Shown here: one piece after another, positions 17,701 to 25,218 of the stretch
How positions within the stretch are numbered: position 1 is the first letter of the stretch
Layout of the letters: each line of letters begins with the position of its first letter
NCBI GenBank assembly: GCA_965119745.1
Contig: OZ221973.1
Span: forward strand, 1,860,001 to 1,924,000
DNA length: 64,000 nt
Source of the DNA: CAJFUR01 sp904420575
GTDB taxonomy: Bacteria; Actinomycetota; Coriobacteriia; Coriobacteriales; Eggerthellaceae
Direction of reading: 5' to 3'
Notes under the pieces: generated by a model
What the model was told of the DNA's origin: nothing
Databases searched by the model: none
Seen by the model: only the letters and a program-made list of their open reading frames with translations
Position numbers and translations under genes: made by a program

Positions 17701-18338
17701 TCGGCGGCGACGGCTGGGCCTACGACATCGGCTACGGCGGCCTGGACCACGTGCTGGCCTCCGGCCAGGACGTGAACGTGTTCGTGTTCGACACCGAGGT
17801 GTACTCCAACACCGGCGGGCAGGCGTCCAAGGCGTCCAACATCGGACAGGTGGCGCAGTTCGCCGCCGCCGGCAAGGACATCAAGAAGAAGAGCCTCACC
17901 GAGATCGCGATGAGCTACGGCTACGTGTACGTGGCGCAGGTGGCCATGGGCGCGAAGCCGGCCCAGACCATCAAGGCCATCGCCGAGGCCGAGGCGTATC
18001 CGGGCCCCTCGCTCATCATCGGCTACTCGCCCTGCGAGATGCACTCCATCAAGGGCGGCATGGCCAACTGCCAGGACGAGATGAAGAAGGCCGTGGACTG
18101 CGGCTACTGGAACCTGTTCCGCTTCAACCCGGCGGCGCCTGCGGGCAAGAAGTTCGTGCTCGACTCCAAGGAGCCGGCGGGCGGCTACCAGGAGTTCCTC
18201 ATGAACGAGGCCCGCTACAGCCGTCTGACACGCGAGTTCCCCGAGCGCGCGGGAGAGCTGTTCGAGCGCAACGAGCTGGAGGCCATGAAGCGCTACGAGC
18301 ATCTGCTCAAGCTCAAGGAGGTCTACGCCGAAGCGTAG
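14796..18338 (+). CDS. nifJ: Pyruvate:ferredoxin (flavodoxin) oxidoreductase
   Basis: An 1180-residue single-chain PFOR, oxidising pyruvate with CoA to acetyl-CoA and CO2 and reducing ferredoxin. The N-terminal TPP-pyrimidine domain begins DGNNAAAYVSYAFTEVAGIY; two ferredoxin motifs, CIQCNNCAFVCP (from residue 697) and CMGCGVCIGQCP (from 753), lie in the insert; the proximal cluster CAGCAET is near 818 and the TPP-binding GDGWAYDIGYGG near 971, followed by TEVYSNTGGQASKAS. All domains are complete. AAGGAGAGG precedes the ATG. Central to anaerobic energy metabolism, consistent with a strict anaerobe. Confidence 0.98.
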   Translation: MTREFKSMDGNNAAAYVSYAFTEVAGIYPITPSSPMADFVDQWAAAGKKNIFGTPVKVCEMQSEGGAAGAVHGSLAAGALTTTYTASQGLLLMIPNMYKIAAEQLPAVFHVSARTVATQALSIFGDHSDVMACRQTGFAMLAESNVQEVMDLSAVAHLSAIKGRMPFINFFDGFRTSHEVQKIAVWDYDDLAGMCDMDAVRAFRDHALNPERPAMRGSHENGDIFFQHREACNGHYDALPAVVEDYLHQVNAKLGTDYQLFNYYGAPDADRVIVAMGSFCDVAEEVIDYLNAHGEKVGLVKVRLYRPFVSSKFVEALPATVRKIAVMDRTKEPGALGEPLYMDVINALSQEGRDGLTVVGGRYGLGSKDTPPASVFAVYTELAKAEPRREFTVGIVDDVTNLSLPEDPNCPNTASEGTIECKFWGLGGDGTVGANKNSIKIIGDHTDKYVQAYFQYDSKKTGGVTISHLRFGDAPIKSPYYINKADFVACHNPSYVTKGFRMVNDVKPGGTYLINCQWSPEELEHHLGAEAKRYIANNGIKLYTINAIDLAREIGMGKRTNTILQSAFFTLANVMPQEEAIQYMKDAATKSYLKKGQDVVDMNHRAIDAGATAFVQVEVPAAWADAADDADGSELSGRPELVKQVREIMEPVGRMDGDRLPVSAFVAHVDGQFEQGAAAFEKRGVAVSVPAWDAETCIQCNNCAFVCPHATIRPFALTADEAAAAPAGMKLVPAKGKAAGGYQYTLAISPLDCMGCGVCIGQCPTDSLTMVPAEGELAEQEAFDYCVAHVADKPELADTSVKGSQFKRPLLEFSGACAGCAETSYAKLVTQMFGDRMYITNATGCSSIWGGPAATSPYTVNAEGHGPAWSNSLFEDNAEHGLGMLLGHEAVRTRLAGLLEDMAASDKTPAETKALIASFLETAEDGAANAEAVRALVPALEAAAEDGCPVAPEILANKEYLAKKSVWIFGGDGWAYDIGYGGLDHVLASGQDVNVFVFDTEVYSNTGGQASKASNIGQVAQFAAAGKDIKKKSLTEIAMSYGYVYVAQVAMGAKPAQTIKAIAEAEAYPGPSLIIGYSPCEMHSIKGGMANCQDEMKKAVDCGYWNLFRFNPAAPAGKKFVLDSKEPAGGYQEFLMNEARYSRLTREFPERAGELFERNELEAMKRYEHLLKLKEVYAEA

Positions 18339-18360
18339 GCTTTCGGGCCGTTGGTGCAAG

Positions 18361-18396
18361 AGAAAAGAGACCTGGCGTGCATCGGGTCTCTTTTCT
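18361..18396 (+). terminator. nifJ terminator
   Basis: agaaaagagacc (18361-18372) pairs perfectly with ggtctcttttct (18385-18396). The A-rich upstream and T-rich downstream arms make it bidirectional in form. A -10-like TATAGT lies just after it (about 18399) and may serve hppA. Confidence 0.85.
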
Positions 18397-18439
18397 TGTA
18401 TAGTATGCAGGTACGTCAACGTCACACAAGGAGGAGAAA

Positions 18440-20566
18440 ATGGTAAACACACCGTCGATCCCCCTGATCTTGGGGCTCGTGGCCGGCGTGATCGCCGCCG
18501 TCTACGCTGCCGTTTTGATCGGGAGGATCAACAAGTTGCCGGCGGGCAACGAAAAGATGCAGGGCATTGCATCGGCCATACAGGAAGGCGCCATGGCGTA
18601 TCTGGGCCGCCAGTACCGCACGGTCGCCATCGTGGGCGTCGTTGTGGCCGTCGTGCTTCTGGTGCCCGGGTTCCTGGGCGTTTCCGGCTTCGGCGTGTGG
18701 ACGGCCATCGGCTTCGTCGTGGGCGGCGTGGCCTCGGCTGCTGCCGGCTTCATCGGCATGCGCATCTCGGTTGCGGCGAACGTGCGCACGGCTGAAGCGG
18801 CACGCACCGGGCTGGGTCATGCCCTGCGCGTGGCGTTCCAGTCGGGCACCGTCACCGGCATGTTCGTGATTGGCCTCGGCATCCTTTCGGTGTCCGTCAT
18901 GTCGATCCTGGTGTTCCTCGGCATCGCCCCGTTCTCGGCGCTCGTGGGCCTGGGCTTCGGCGGCTCGCTCATCTCGGTGTTCGCCCGTCTGGGCGGCGGC
19001 ATCTTCACGAAGGCCGCCGACGTGGGGGCCGACCTGGTGGGCAAGGTGGAAGCCGGCATCCCCGAAGACGACCCGCGCAATCCCGCCGTCATCGCCGACA
19101 ACGTGGGCGACAACGTGGGCGACTGCGCCGGCATGGCCGCCGACCTGTTCGAGACGTACGTGGTGACCACGGTGGCTGCCATGCTCATCGGCAACCTTGC
19201 GTTCGGCGCCGACAACATCGCCGTGTCGCTTGGATTCCCCCTGGTCATCGGGGCTGCTTCCATCATCGCTTCGATCATCGGCACGCTGTTCGTCAAGATG
19301 AGCCCGAACGGCACCATCATGGGCGCGCTGTACAAGGGCCTGTGGATCTCGGCCGTCATCGCCATCGTCGCGTTCTTCCCGATCACCACCTGGATGCTCG
19401 GCGACCTCGCGGTGGTGAACACGGCGCTCGTCCCGGCCGGGGTCACGCCGCTTGCCATCTGGATCTGCGCCGTCATCGGCGTCGCCCTCACGGCGGCCAT
19501 GGTCTACATCACCGACCACTACACCTCGTCCGAGAAGAAGCCGGTCGAGTCCATCGCCGAGGCCAGCGTGTCCGGCCACGGCACGAACGTCATCCAGGGC
19601 CTCGCCGTGGGCATGGAGGCCACCGGCTTTCCCATCCTGGTGATCGTCGTCGCGACGCTGGCGAGCTTCTTCTTGGCCGGCATCTTCGGCATCGCCGTGG
19701 CGGCCCTGTCCATGCTCTCCATGGCAGGCATCGTGGTGGCCATCGACTCGTTCGGTCCCGTGACCGACAACGCAGGCGGCATTGCGGAGATGGCCGGCCT
19801 GCCCGAGAGCGTGCGCGAGAACACCGACGCGCTCGACGCCGTGGGCAACACCACCAAGGCCGTCACCAAGGGCTACGCCATCGCGTCCGCCGCGCTGGCC
19901 GCCGTGGTCCTGTTCGCCGACTTCACCCACACGGTCACCGAGGAGACCGGCGCCGTGTTCTCGTTCGACCTTGCGAACCCGTTCGTGCTCATCGGCCTGT
20001 TCATCGGCGGCCTGTTGCCGTACCTGTTCGCTTCGCGCGCCATGACCAGCGTGGGCAAGGCTGCCGGCGACGTGGTGGAGGAAGTGCGCCGCCAGTTCAA
20101 GGAGATCCCGGGCATCATGGAGGGCACGGCCAAGCCCGACTACGCCAAGAGCGTCGATTTGGTCACCCGTGCCGCCCTGCGCGAGATGGTGCTGCCGGCC
20201 ATGATCCCCATCGGCACGCCCATCCTCATCATCATCGTGGGCTTCGTCCTGCAGGCCTGCGGCTATGAGGGCGCGTTCGAGTTCACGACGCTCGTGCTGG
20301 GCGGCGCGCTCGTGGGCACCATCATCACGGGCCTGTTCGTGGCCATTTCCATGACGAGCGGCGGCGGCGCGTGGGACAACGCCAAGAAGCTCATCGAGGA
20401 AGGCAAGTTCGGCGGCAAGGGCTCCTTCGCCCACCAGGCCGCCGTCACGGGCGACACCGTGGGCGACCCTTACAAGGACACGGCCGGCCCGGCGCTGAAC
20501 TCCATGATCAAGGTGTTCAACATCGTGGCGCTTTTGCTGGTGCCCCTGCTGGCGCTTCTGGCCTAG
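18440..20566 (+). CDS. hppA: Membrane-bound proton-translocating pyrophosphatase
   Basis: A 708-residue protein with about 16 hydrophobic helices that couples PPi hydrolysis to ion pumping. The catalytic stretch DVGADLVGKVEAGIPEDDPR followed by NVGDNVGDCAGMAADLFETY is intact, as is the C-terminal GDTVGDPYKDTAGPALN. Near residue 473 the sequence is GNTTKAVTKGYA; Lys at this position (Ala in K+-dependent enzymes) marks the K+-independent, H+-pumping class. The ATG follows AAGGAGGAG. It probably conserves energy from biosynthetic pyrophosphate. Confidence 0.96.
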   Translation: MVNTPSIPLILGLVAGVIAAVYAAVLIGRINKLPAGNEKMQGIASAIQEGAMAYLGRQYRTVAIVGVVVAVVLLVPGFLGVSGFGVWTAIGFVVGGVASAAAGFIGMRISVAANVRTAEAARTGLGHALRVAFQSGTVTGMFVIGLGILSVSVMSILVFLGIAPFSALVGLGFGGSLISVFARLGGGIFTKAADVGADLVGKVEAGIPEDDPRNPAVIADNVGDNVGDCAGMAADLFETYVVTTVAAMLIGNLAFGADNIAVSLGFPLVIGAASIIASIIGTLFVKMSPNGTIMGALYKGLWISAVIAIVAFFPITTWMLGDLAVVNTALVPAGVTPLAIWICAVIGVALTAAMVYITDHYTSSEKKPVESIAEASVSGHGTNVIQGLAVGMEATGFPILVIVVATLASFFLAGIFGIAVAALSMLSMAGIVVAIDSFGPVTDNAGGIAEMAGLPESVRENTDALDAVGNTTKAVTKGYAIASAALAAVVLFADFTHTVTEETGAVFSFDLANPFVLIGLFIGGLLPYLFASRAMTSVGKAAGDVVEEVRRQFKEIPGIMEGTAKPDYAKSVDLVTRAALREMVLPAMIPIGTPILIIIVGFVLQACGYEGAFEFTTLVLGGALVGTIITGLFVAISMTSGGGAWDNAKKLIEEGKFGGKGSFAHQAAVTGDTVGDPYKDTAGPALNSMIKVFNIVALLLVPLLALLA

Positions 20567-20622
20567 CCGCCCCTTCCGTTCCCTCTTGCGGACGAGCCCC
20601 CTGCGGGCGGCATCGTCCGGAC

Positions 20623-20656
20623 ACGGCCCTGCTTCTCTGGAAGCGGGGCCGTTTTG
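20623..20656 (+). terminator. hppA terminator
   Basis: acggccctgcttc (20623-20635) pairs with gaagcggggccgt (20640-20652), one wobble pair, loop TCTG, then TTTT. It lies about 57 bases after the hppA stop. Confidence 0.85.
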
Positions 20657-20763
20657 CATGGGAGGGGGTTCTTCCTTTTTTGATAGAATGTAAAAACGCG
20701 TTGCTTGCGGCAACGGGCGTCTTCGCCTGTAATGGCGGCAACGTTGAAAGGCGGTGAGCCCCG

Positions 20764-21273
20764 ATGTTGAGCGAGAACATCAAAGCGATCAGGAAGTCAA
20801 AAGGACTGTCGCAGCAAGAACTTGCCATCAAGCTGAACGTGGTGCGGCAAACGGTGTCGAAATGGGAGCAAGGGCGGTCGGTACCCGATTCCGACCTGCT
20901 GATCGCCCTGTCGGACGTGCTGGAAACGCCCATCAGCACTTTGCTCGGAGAACCTGTCATCGAACCGGAAGCCGATGCCCTCAAGGCGGTTTCGGAAAAG
21001 CTGGAGGTCGTGAACTTGCAGCTTGCAAGAAGAACGGCCATGAGAAGGAATGCGCTTCATTGGGCATTCATCCTGGCGGGTGCGGTCGTCGTGATGGTTT
21101 TCGTGGTCTTGGTGGGATTGGGCAGCCCTTACGCCGATTGGGATTACGGCGACCCTGAAACCGCCGTTTTCGGAGCGACGTTCCACGCGTTCGAATGGCT
21201 CTTCGTCAGATTGGCGCCGATCGCTCTTGTGGGAGCGCTCGGTGGAGCCATCTTGACGCGCAAGAAGGCCTGA
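20764..21273 (+). CDS. XRE-family regulator with C-terminal membrane segments
   Basis: A 169-residue protein. Residues 1-60 are a Cro/CI helix-turn-helix: NIKAIRKSKGLSQQELAIKL, then VVRQTVSKWEQGRSVPDSDLL. A short linker is followed by two hydrophobic segments (about 100-120 and 145-163), so it is a membrane-tethered DNA-binding protein. A -10-like TAGAAT is near 20686 and GAAAGGCGGTG precedes the ATG. The small membrane protein downstream (21673) may be its target. Signal and targets are unknown. Confidence 0.85.
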   Translation: MLSENIKAIRKSKGLSQQELAIKLNVVRQTVSKWEQGRSVPDSDLLIALSDVLETPISTLLGEPVIEPEADALKAVSEKLEVVNLQLARRTAMRRNALHWAFILAGAVVVMVFVVLVGLGSPYADWDYGDPETAVFGATFHAFEWLFVRLAPIALVGALGGAILTRKKA

Positions 21274-21672
21274 AGCCGCACTGCTTTCTACGATGCAGCC
21301 CGAATCGCCCGAGGTCGGGCACCCCTTTTGCGACCGCCTGCGGGTGTATCGCACCCTCCCCTATAGGCGTCTGCGCCCTCGCTTCCTCCCGCCGTCGCCC
21401 GAAACGGCCGTTATTCTCCACAAAAGCGACCGTTGCGGGCGACAGCGTTCCCTCATGGGCGCGCTGTTTGTGGGACGGCGTCTGCGCCCGCTTGCGGCTC
21501 GGCGTCCACGCATGCCTGCTTACTATCAAGTTTGCTAGCTTTCGTTGGCGTGCGGCACGCGTTTATCATGGGGGGCAGCTGACAAGAAGATGCTCAATGA
21601 TCGACCCTCTTCGAAAGGGTGATGCGATGGCTGTTGACCCATTCTTCTCAATTCTCAGCTAAGGGGGGTTTC
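21274..21672. other. Intergenic region with GTCGCCCG palindrome
   Basis: No supported gene. A short cccga/tcggg hairpin followed by CCCCTTTT near 21309-21332 may end the XRE transcript. The main structure is at 21394-21443: gtcgcccgaaacgg at the left pairs, with a few mismatches, with ccgttgcgggcgac at the right. Its ends match the inverted repeat at 10137. AAGGGGGG at 21661-21668 is the ribosome site of the next gene. Confidence 0.6.
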
Positions 21673-22149
21673 ATGACCTTTGGATTCAGAGCTTTGATGG
21701 GCTTTTTCATGTCTTTGTTCCTCGCGCTCACCATGAGCGTATTCTCCCCGGTTGTATCAGGAGCGCCGGTGACCCTCGAGGGGTTCCTCATGGGGGCGGG
21801 CATCGGCACGGTGCTCGGCACCGTCATCATGGCCTTGCTGCCCGTTATTCCTCTTTCCATGAAGTACGCGGTCAAATGCGGCGCGAAAGAGGGGTCGCTC
21901 GGCTGGTTTCTGCTGAAAGACGTGCTTCTCTGCACCATCATGGTGTTCGTCATCTGCTTCGTGCTGACGTGGGTGGTGACGGGCATGGATGCGATGTTCG
22001 TCAACAGGCTGTTGGCACCGATGCCGCTCCTCTGGGTCATCTGCTACGTGGTGGCCATCCAGGTGGAGCCCTTGTGCATGGTCATCGTGTCCAAGATCCT
22101 GCATGTCAGCATGCCGATGGAGCCTGAAGGAGAGCCGCAGGCGCAGTAA
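21673..22149 (+). CDS. Small four-helix membrane protein, DUF2798-like
   Basis: A 158-residue hydrophobic protein with four predicted helices. FRALMGFFMSLFLALTMSVF at the N-terminus and a similar second half (LLKDVLLCTIMVFVICFVLT) suggest two repeats of the small DUF2798-type unit, a family of unknown function; this family match is by eye and uncertain. AAGGGGGG directly precedes the start. A terminator follows, so it is the last gene of its unit. Confidence 0.6.
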   Translation: MTFGFRALMGFFMSLFLALTMSVFSPVVSGAPVTLEGFLMGAGIGTVLGTVIMALLPVIPLSMKYAVKCGAKEGSLGWFLLKDVLLCTIMVFVICFVLTWVVTGMDAMFVNRLLAPMPLLWVICYVVAIQVEPLCMVIVSKILHVSMPMEPEGEPQAQ

Positions 22150-22222
22150 GCCCTGCGAACGTCCTGCCTGACGCTCGGCGGATCGCCCGCACGAACGGGC
22201 ACGCCGCAAAGCACAAGGCCAA

Positions 22223-22252
22223 GGCCCGGGCGCTCGGCGTCCGGGCCCTTTT
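22223..22252 (+). terminator. Intrinsic terminator
   Basis: ggcccgggcg (22223-22232) pairs with cgtccgggcc (22238-22247), one wobble, loop CTCGG, followed by CTTTT. It ends the transcript of the membrane protein at 21673. Confidence 0.8.
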
Positions 22253-22270
22253 GTGCCCCGTCCGAAACAC

Positions 22271-22325
22271 ATTGTCGCCCCGAAAGTGCGCCTCAATTCC
22301 TGAGGCGCACTTTCGGGGCGACAAT
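22271..22325. repeat. Perfect 25-bp inverted repeat
   Basis: attgtcgccccgaaagtgcg plus cctca (22271-22295) is the exact reverse complement of 22301-22325, with only ATTCC between. No U-tract follows. The arm begins with the ATTGTCGCCCCGAAA version of the GTCGCCCGAAA end seen at 10137 and 21394. It could be a bidirectional transcript block, a protein-binding site or a mobile palindromic unit. Confidence 0.85.
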
Positions 22326-22386
22326 CGGCAGCGGGGCGGGCCACGTGTGCGCCCGCCGCCCGCACGCGCCCGCCGCCCGCAGGCGC

Positions 22387-22423
22387 GGCAACGGTTTCGC
22401 TGCCGTTTGGCAACGGTTTGACA
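22387..22423 (+). promoter_or_regulatory. Direct repeats and TTGACA before the second molybdenum enzyme
   Basis: ggcaacggttt occurs twice, at 22387-22397 and 22409-22419, exactly 22 bases apart (two helical turns), and the second copy runs into TTGACA (22418-22423). An ordered pair on one helix face next to a -35 box is what an activator site looks like; the LuxR regulator at 27841 is a candidate. No clear -10 is seen 17 bases downstream, in keeping with activator dependence. Confidence 0.5.
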
Positions 22424-22537
22424 AATTTGATAGCTTGTTCGCCTCTCTGTGCGCCGGTACCGTAAGCGGTGTCGGTGCATCTTCGACGTCAGCTGTCGTG
22501 CAAGAAGCGTCTTGAACACGAGAGGAAGAAGGCAACC

Positions 22538-24808
22538 ATGTCAAACGTCGAGTACAAGAGAGCCTTGTGTTTCGCCTCCCATGCCAACTGCGGCGTCCTC
22601 GCCACGGTGGAGGATGGGAAGATCACGAAGCTCGAAGGTGACCCGGATTGCGCCGTCAGCGACGGCAGGGTGTGCGAACGCATGGATTTCCAGATCGAAT
22701 GGCTCGACCATCCGAAGCGCTGCAACTATCCCCTGAAGCGCGTCGGCGACCGCGGAAGCGGCAAGTGGGAACGCATCACGTGGGACCAGGCCTGCAAGGA
22801 GATCGGCGAGAAGATGCGCTATCTGGCCGACGAATACGGCCCTGAAACCGTCATATTCTCCCATGGCACCGGCCGTACCGACGAATGGTACGAAGGAAGG
22901 TTCTTCAACCTGTACGGCAGCCCGAACCTGGCCATGGGCGGCTCCGAGATTTGCTGGTGCCCCACCTATACCAACGAGAGCGCAACGTACGGCCAGTTCG
23001 CAGCCGCCTTCACCGCAGCCAAGACCGGCTGCGTGGTGCTGTGGGGCCACAACCCGGCCCAGTCCGGCGACTTCCCGGAGCATTGGGGCTACCAGGACCT
23101 GTTCGCGAACGATCCCAACGTCAAACTCATCGTCGTGGACCCGCGCTGCACCGAGTATTCCCCCAACGCCGACGTGTGGCTGCGCCTGCGCCCCGGCACC
23201 GACGGCGCCATGGCCATGGGTTGGATGAACGTCATCATCAACGAGGACCTGTACGACCACGAGTTCGTCGACGCGTGGACCTACGGCTTCGACAAGCTGA
23301 AGGAGGCCGTGCAGGCCTATCCGCCCGAAAAGGTCGCCGAGATCTGCTGGGTGTCCGCCGACAAGATTGTCGAAGCGGCCCGCATCTTCGCCACCTGCCT
23401 GCCGGCGTACCTGCCGTGGGGCCTGGCCACCGACGCCATCGGCCGCAACCAGGCGCAGGCCAACCGCGCCAAGGCATGCCTGAAGGCGCTCATCGGCATC
23501 AACAAGGCCGGCCAGACCTACCTGGCGCCGCCGAACGACACGCTGCCCCATGCCACGTTCGAAATGCCCGAAATGCTGCCGAAGTCGCAGCGCGACAAGC
23601 AGCTGGGCTCCGACCGGTTTCCGTTCCATTCCTGGCCCAGCTATCAGATGATCTCCGACGCGCAGAGCCGCGTGTTCCATCACCCGTACTTCCTCAGCCA
23701 GAACGCCACGTGCGCCCAGAACTGGTGCGCCGTCAGCGAGGCCATCCGCACCGGCAAGCCTTACCCGGTCAAGGGCCTCATCGTCCAGGCGTCGAACCCG
23801 TTCTCCAACCTGTCCAACACCCATGACGTGTACGAATGCATCAAGAAGCTGGAACTGGTGGTCACGCACGAGTACACCATGACGCCGTGCGCCATGCTGT
23901 CCGACTACGTGCTGCCTGCCGCCGGCTGGCTCGAGCGCCCGCAGCTGTGGGGCGTCGGCGGTGGCGGCCCTTGCATCACCGGCGTTGCGCTCACCGGCGA
24001 AGCGGCGGTTCCGCCTATGTACGAGCGCCGCGACAACTACGAGTTCTGGCGTTCGCTCGCCGAAGGCGTGTTCGACGAGGAAACCGTGCAGAAGTACTGG
24101 TCCTGGCAGACCACCGAGGAAGCCTACGACGCCATGCTCGCGCCGCAGGGCACGTCGGCCCGCGACGCCATCACGAACCCGGTGTTCAACCCCTCGCCGG
24201 AAGAGTGGCACAAGATGTCCGACCCGAAGACCGGCGAACTGTACGGCTTCGGCACGCCCACCGGCAAGGTGGAGCTGTACTCCACCATCATCGAGAAGCT
24301 CTTTGACGAGTCGCAGGCGCTCCCGTACTACGAAGAGCCCTTCGAGTCTCCCGTGTCCACGCCGGAAGTGGCCGAGGACTATCCGCTCATCATGACGGCC
24401 GGTTCGCGCGTCATGCCGTACTACCATTCCGAATACCGCCAGGTGAACGGCTGCCGCAACCGCTATCCCGACCCGTTCTTCCAGATCCATCCCGAAACCG
24501 CCGCGAACTTGGGCATCGGCGACGGCATGTGGTGCTGGATAGAGACGCAGCGCGGCCGCTGCTTGCAGAAGGCCAAGCTCGACGCCGGCATGTCGCCCTA
24601 CACCATCTCTGCGCAGCACGGCTGGTGGTATCCCGAGCTGCCCGAAGAAGAGCCGTGGCTGGGCGGTTGGTTCATGTCCAACATCAACATGTGCACCGAC
24701 AACGACCCCGACAACTGCTGCAGGCTGTCGGGCGTGTACAACATCAAGCTGGCCATGTGCAACGTGCATCGCGCCGACGACGTGCCGTTCAAGACCCTGT
24801 TCAACTAA
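22538..24808 (+). CDS. Second cytoplasmic molybdopterin oxidoreductase
   Basis: A 756-residue DMSO-reductase-family catalytic subunit without signal peptide. The N-terminal cluster motif is C11, C18 and C46 (ALCFASHANCG and GRVC); the middle Cys of C-x2-C-x3-C is Ser14. GSPN at 127-130 is followed by EICWCP (C139, C141), candidate metal ligands. LRLRPGTDGAMAMGWMNVII and a C-terminal MGD-binding domain (TAGSRVMPYYHSEYRQ) parallel the enzyme at 4818, and the two are clearly paralogues. The ATG follows AGAGGAAGAAGG. The substrate is unknown; the hydratase/dehydroxylase-like group is likely. Confidence 0.87.
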   Translation: MSNVEYKRALCFASHANCGVLATVEDGKITKLEGDPDCAVSDGRVCERMDFQIEWLDHPKRCNYPLKRVGDRGSGKWERITWDQACKEIGEKMRYLADEYGPETVIFSHGTGRTDEWYEGRFFNLYGSPNLAMGGSEICWCPTYTNESATYGQFAAAFTAAKTGCVVLWGHNPAQSGDFPEHWGYQDLFANDPNVKLIVVDPRCTEYSPNADVWLRLRPGTDGAMAMGWMNVIINEDLYDHEFVDAWTYGFDKLKEAVQAYPPEKVAEICWVSADKIVEAARIFATCLPAYLPWGLATDAIGRNQAQANRAKACLKALIGINKAGQTYLAPPNDTLPHATFEMPEMLPKSQRDKQLGSDRFPFHSWPSYQMISDAQSRVFHHPYFLSQNATCAQNWCAVSEAIRTGKPYPVKGLIVQASNPFSNLSNTHDVYECIKKLELVVTHEYTMTPCAMLSDYVLPAAGWLERPQLWGVGGGGPCITGVALTGEAAVPPMYERRDNYEFWRSLAEGVFDEETVQKYWSWQTTEEAYDAMLAPQGTSARDAITNPVFNPSPEEWHKMSDPKTGELYGFGTPTGKVELYSTIIEKLFDESQALPYYEEPFESPVSTPEVAEDYPLIMTAGSRVMPYYHSEYRQVNGCRNRYPDPFFQIHPETAANLGIGDGMWCWIETQRGRCLQKAKLDAGMSPYTISAQHGWWYPELPEEEPWLGGWFMSNINMCTDNDPDNCCRLSGVYNIKLAMCNVHRADDVPFKTLFN

Positions 24809-24874
24809 GGCCGAACGGGCAGACGCGGCTTGAGGCGAAGCCGGCTTGACCGACCTCGCCAGGAAAACGACCGA

Positions 24875-24901
24875 CCGGCCAGCTGCCTTGCGGCTGGCCG
24901 G
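24875..24901 (+). other. Hairpin between enzyme and ferredoxin genes
   Basis: ccggccagc (24875-24883) pairs perfectly with gctggccgg (24893-24901), nine-base loop, no U-tract. Inside the operon, so it may tune transcript stability or the stoichiometry of the two subunits. Confidence 0.6.
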
Positions 24902-24943
24902 ATGGCCAAGACACGACCAGGCGACCAGGAAGGCTGATGCGAC

Positions 24944-25168
24944 ATGGGTGGTTCTCCGTTCATCGTGGAACGCGGTCCGGAATGCTGCAACTGCGGCTCC
25001 TGCGCGGGCCACTGTGTGCGCGGCAACTTCGTCAGGGAAGGCGACCTGGTCGTTCTGAAGCAGGACTATCTGTGTTCGGGATGCGGGGAATGCGTCAAGT
25101 GGTGCCCCGTCCATGCGATCACGGTGCGGCCCGTGAAGCCCATCACGGTCTACCGCAAAGTCAGGTAA
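24944..25168 (+). CDS. 2[4Fe-4S] ferredoxin
   Basis: A 74-residue bacterial ferredoxin. Two motifs, CCNCGSCAGHC and CSGCGECVKWCP, provide eight cluster ligands. It begins 135 bases after the molybdenum enzyme and is the probable electron donor or acceptor for it, the counterpart of the 109-residue subunit at 7063, though not homologous along its whole length. AGGAAGG lies upstream of the ATG. Confidence 0.9.
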   Translation: MGGSPFIVERGPECCNCGSCAGHCVRGNFVREGDLVVLKQDYLCSGCGECVKWCPVHAITVRPVKPITVYRKVR

Positions 25169-25218
25169 GGCTCCGGCAAAAAGGTTCCGGCAAACGTCGA
25201 CGACAAGGGAGATGCGCC

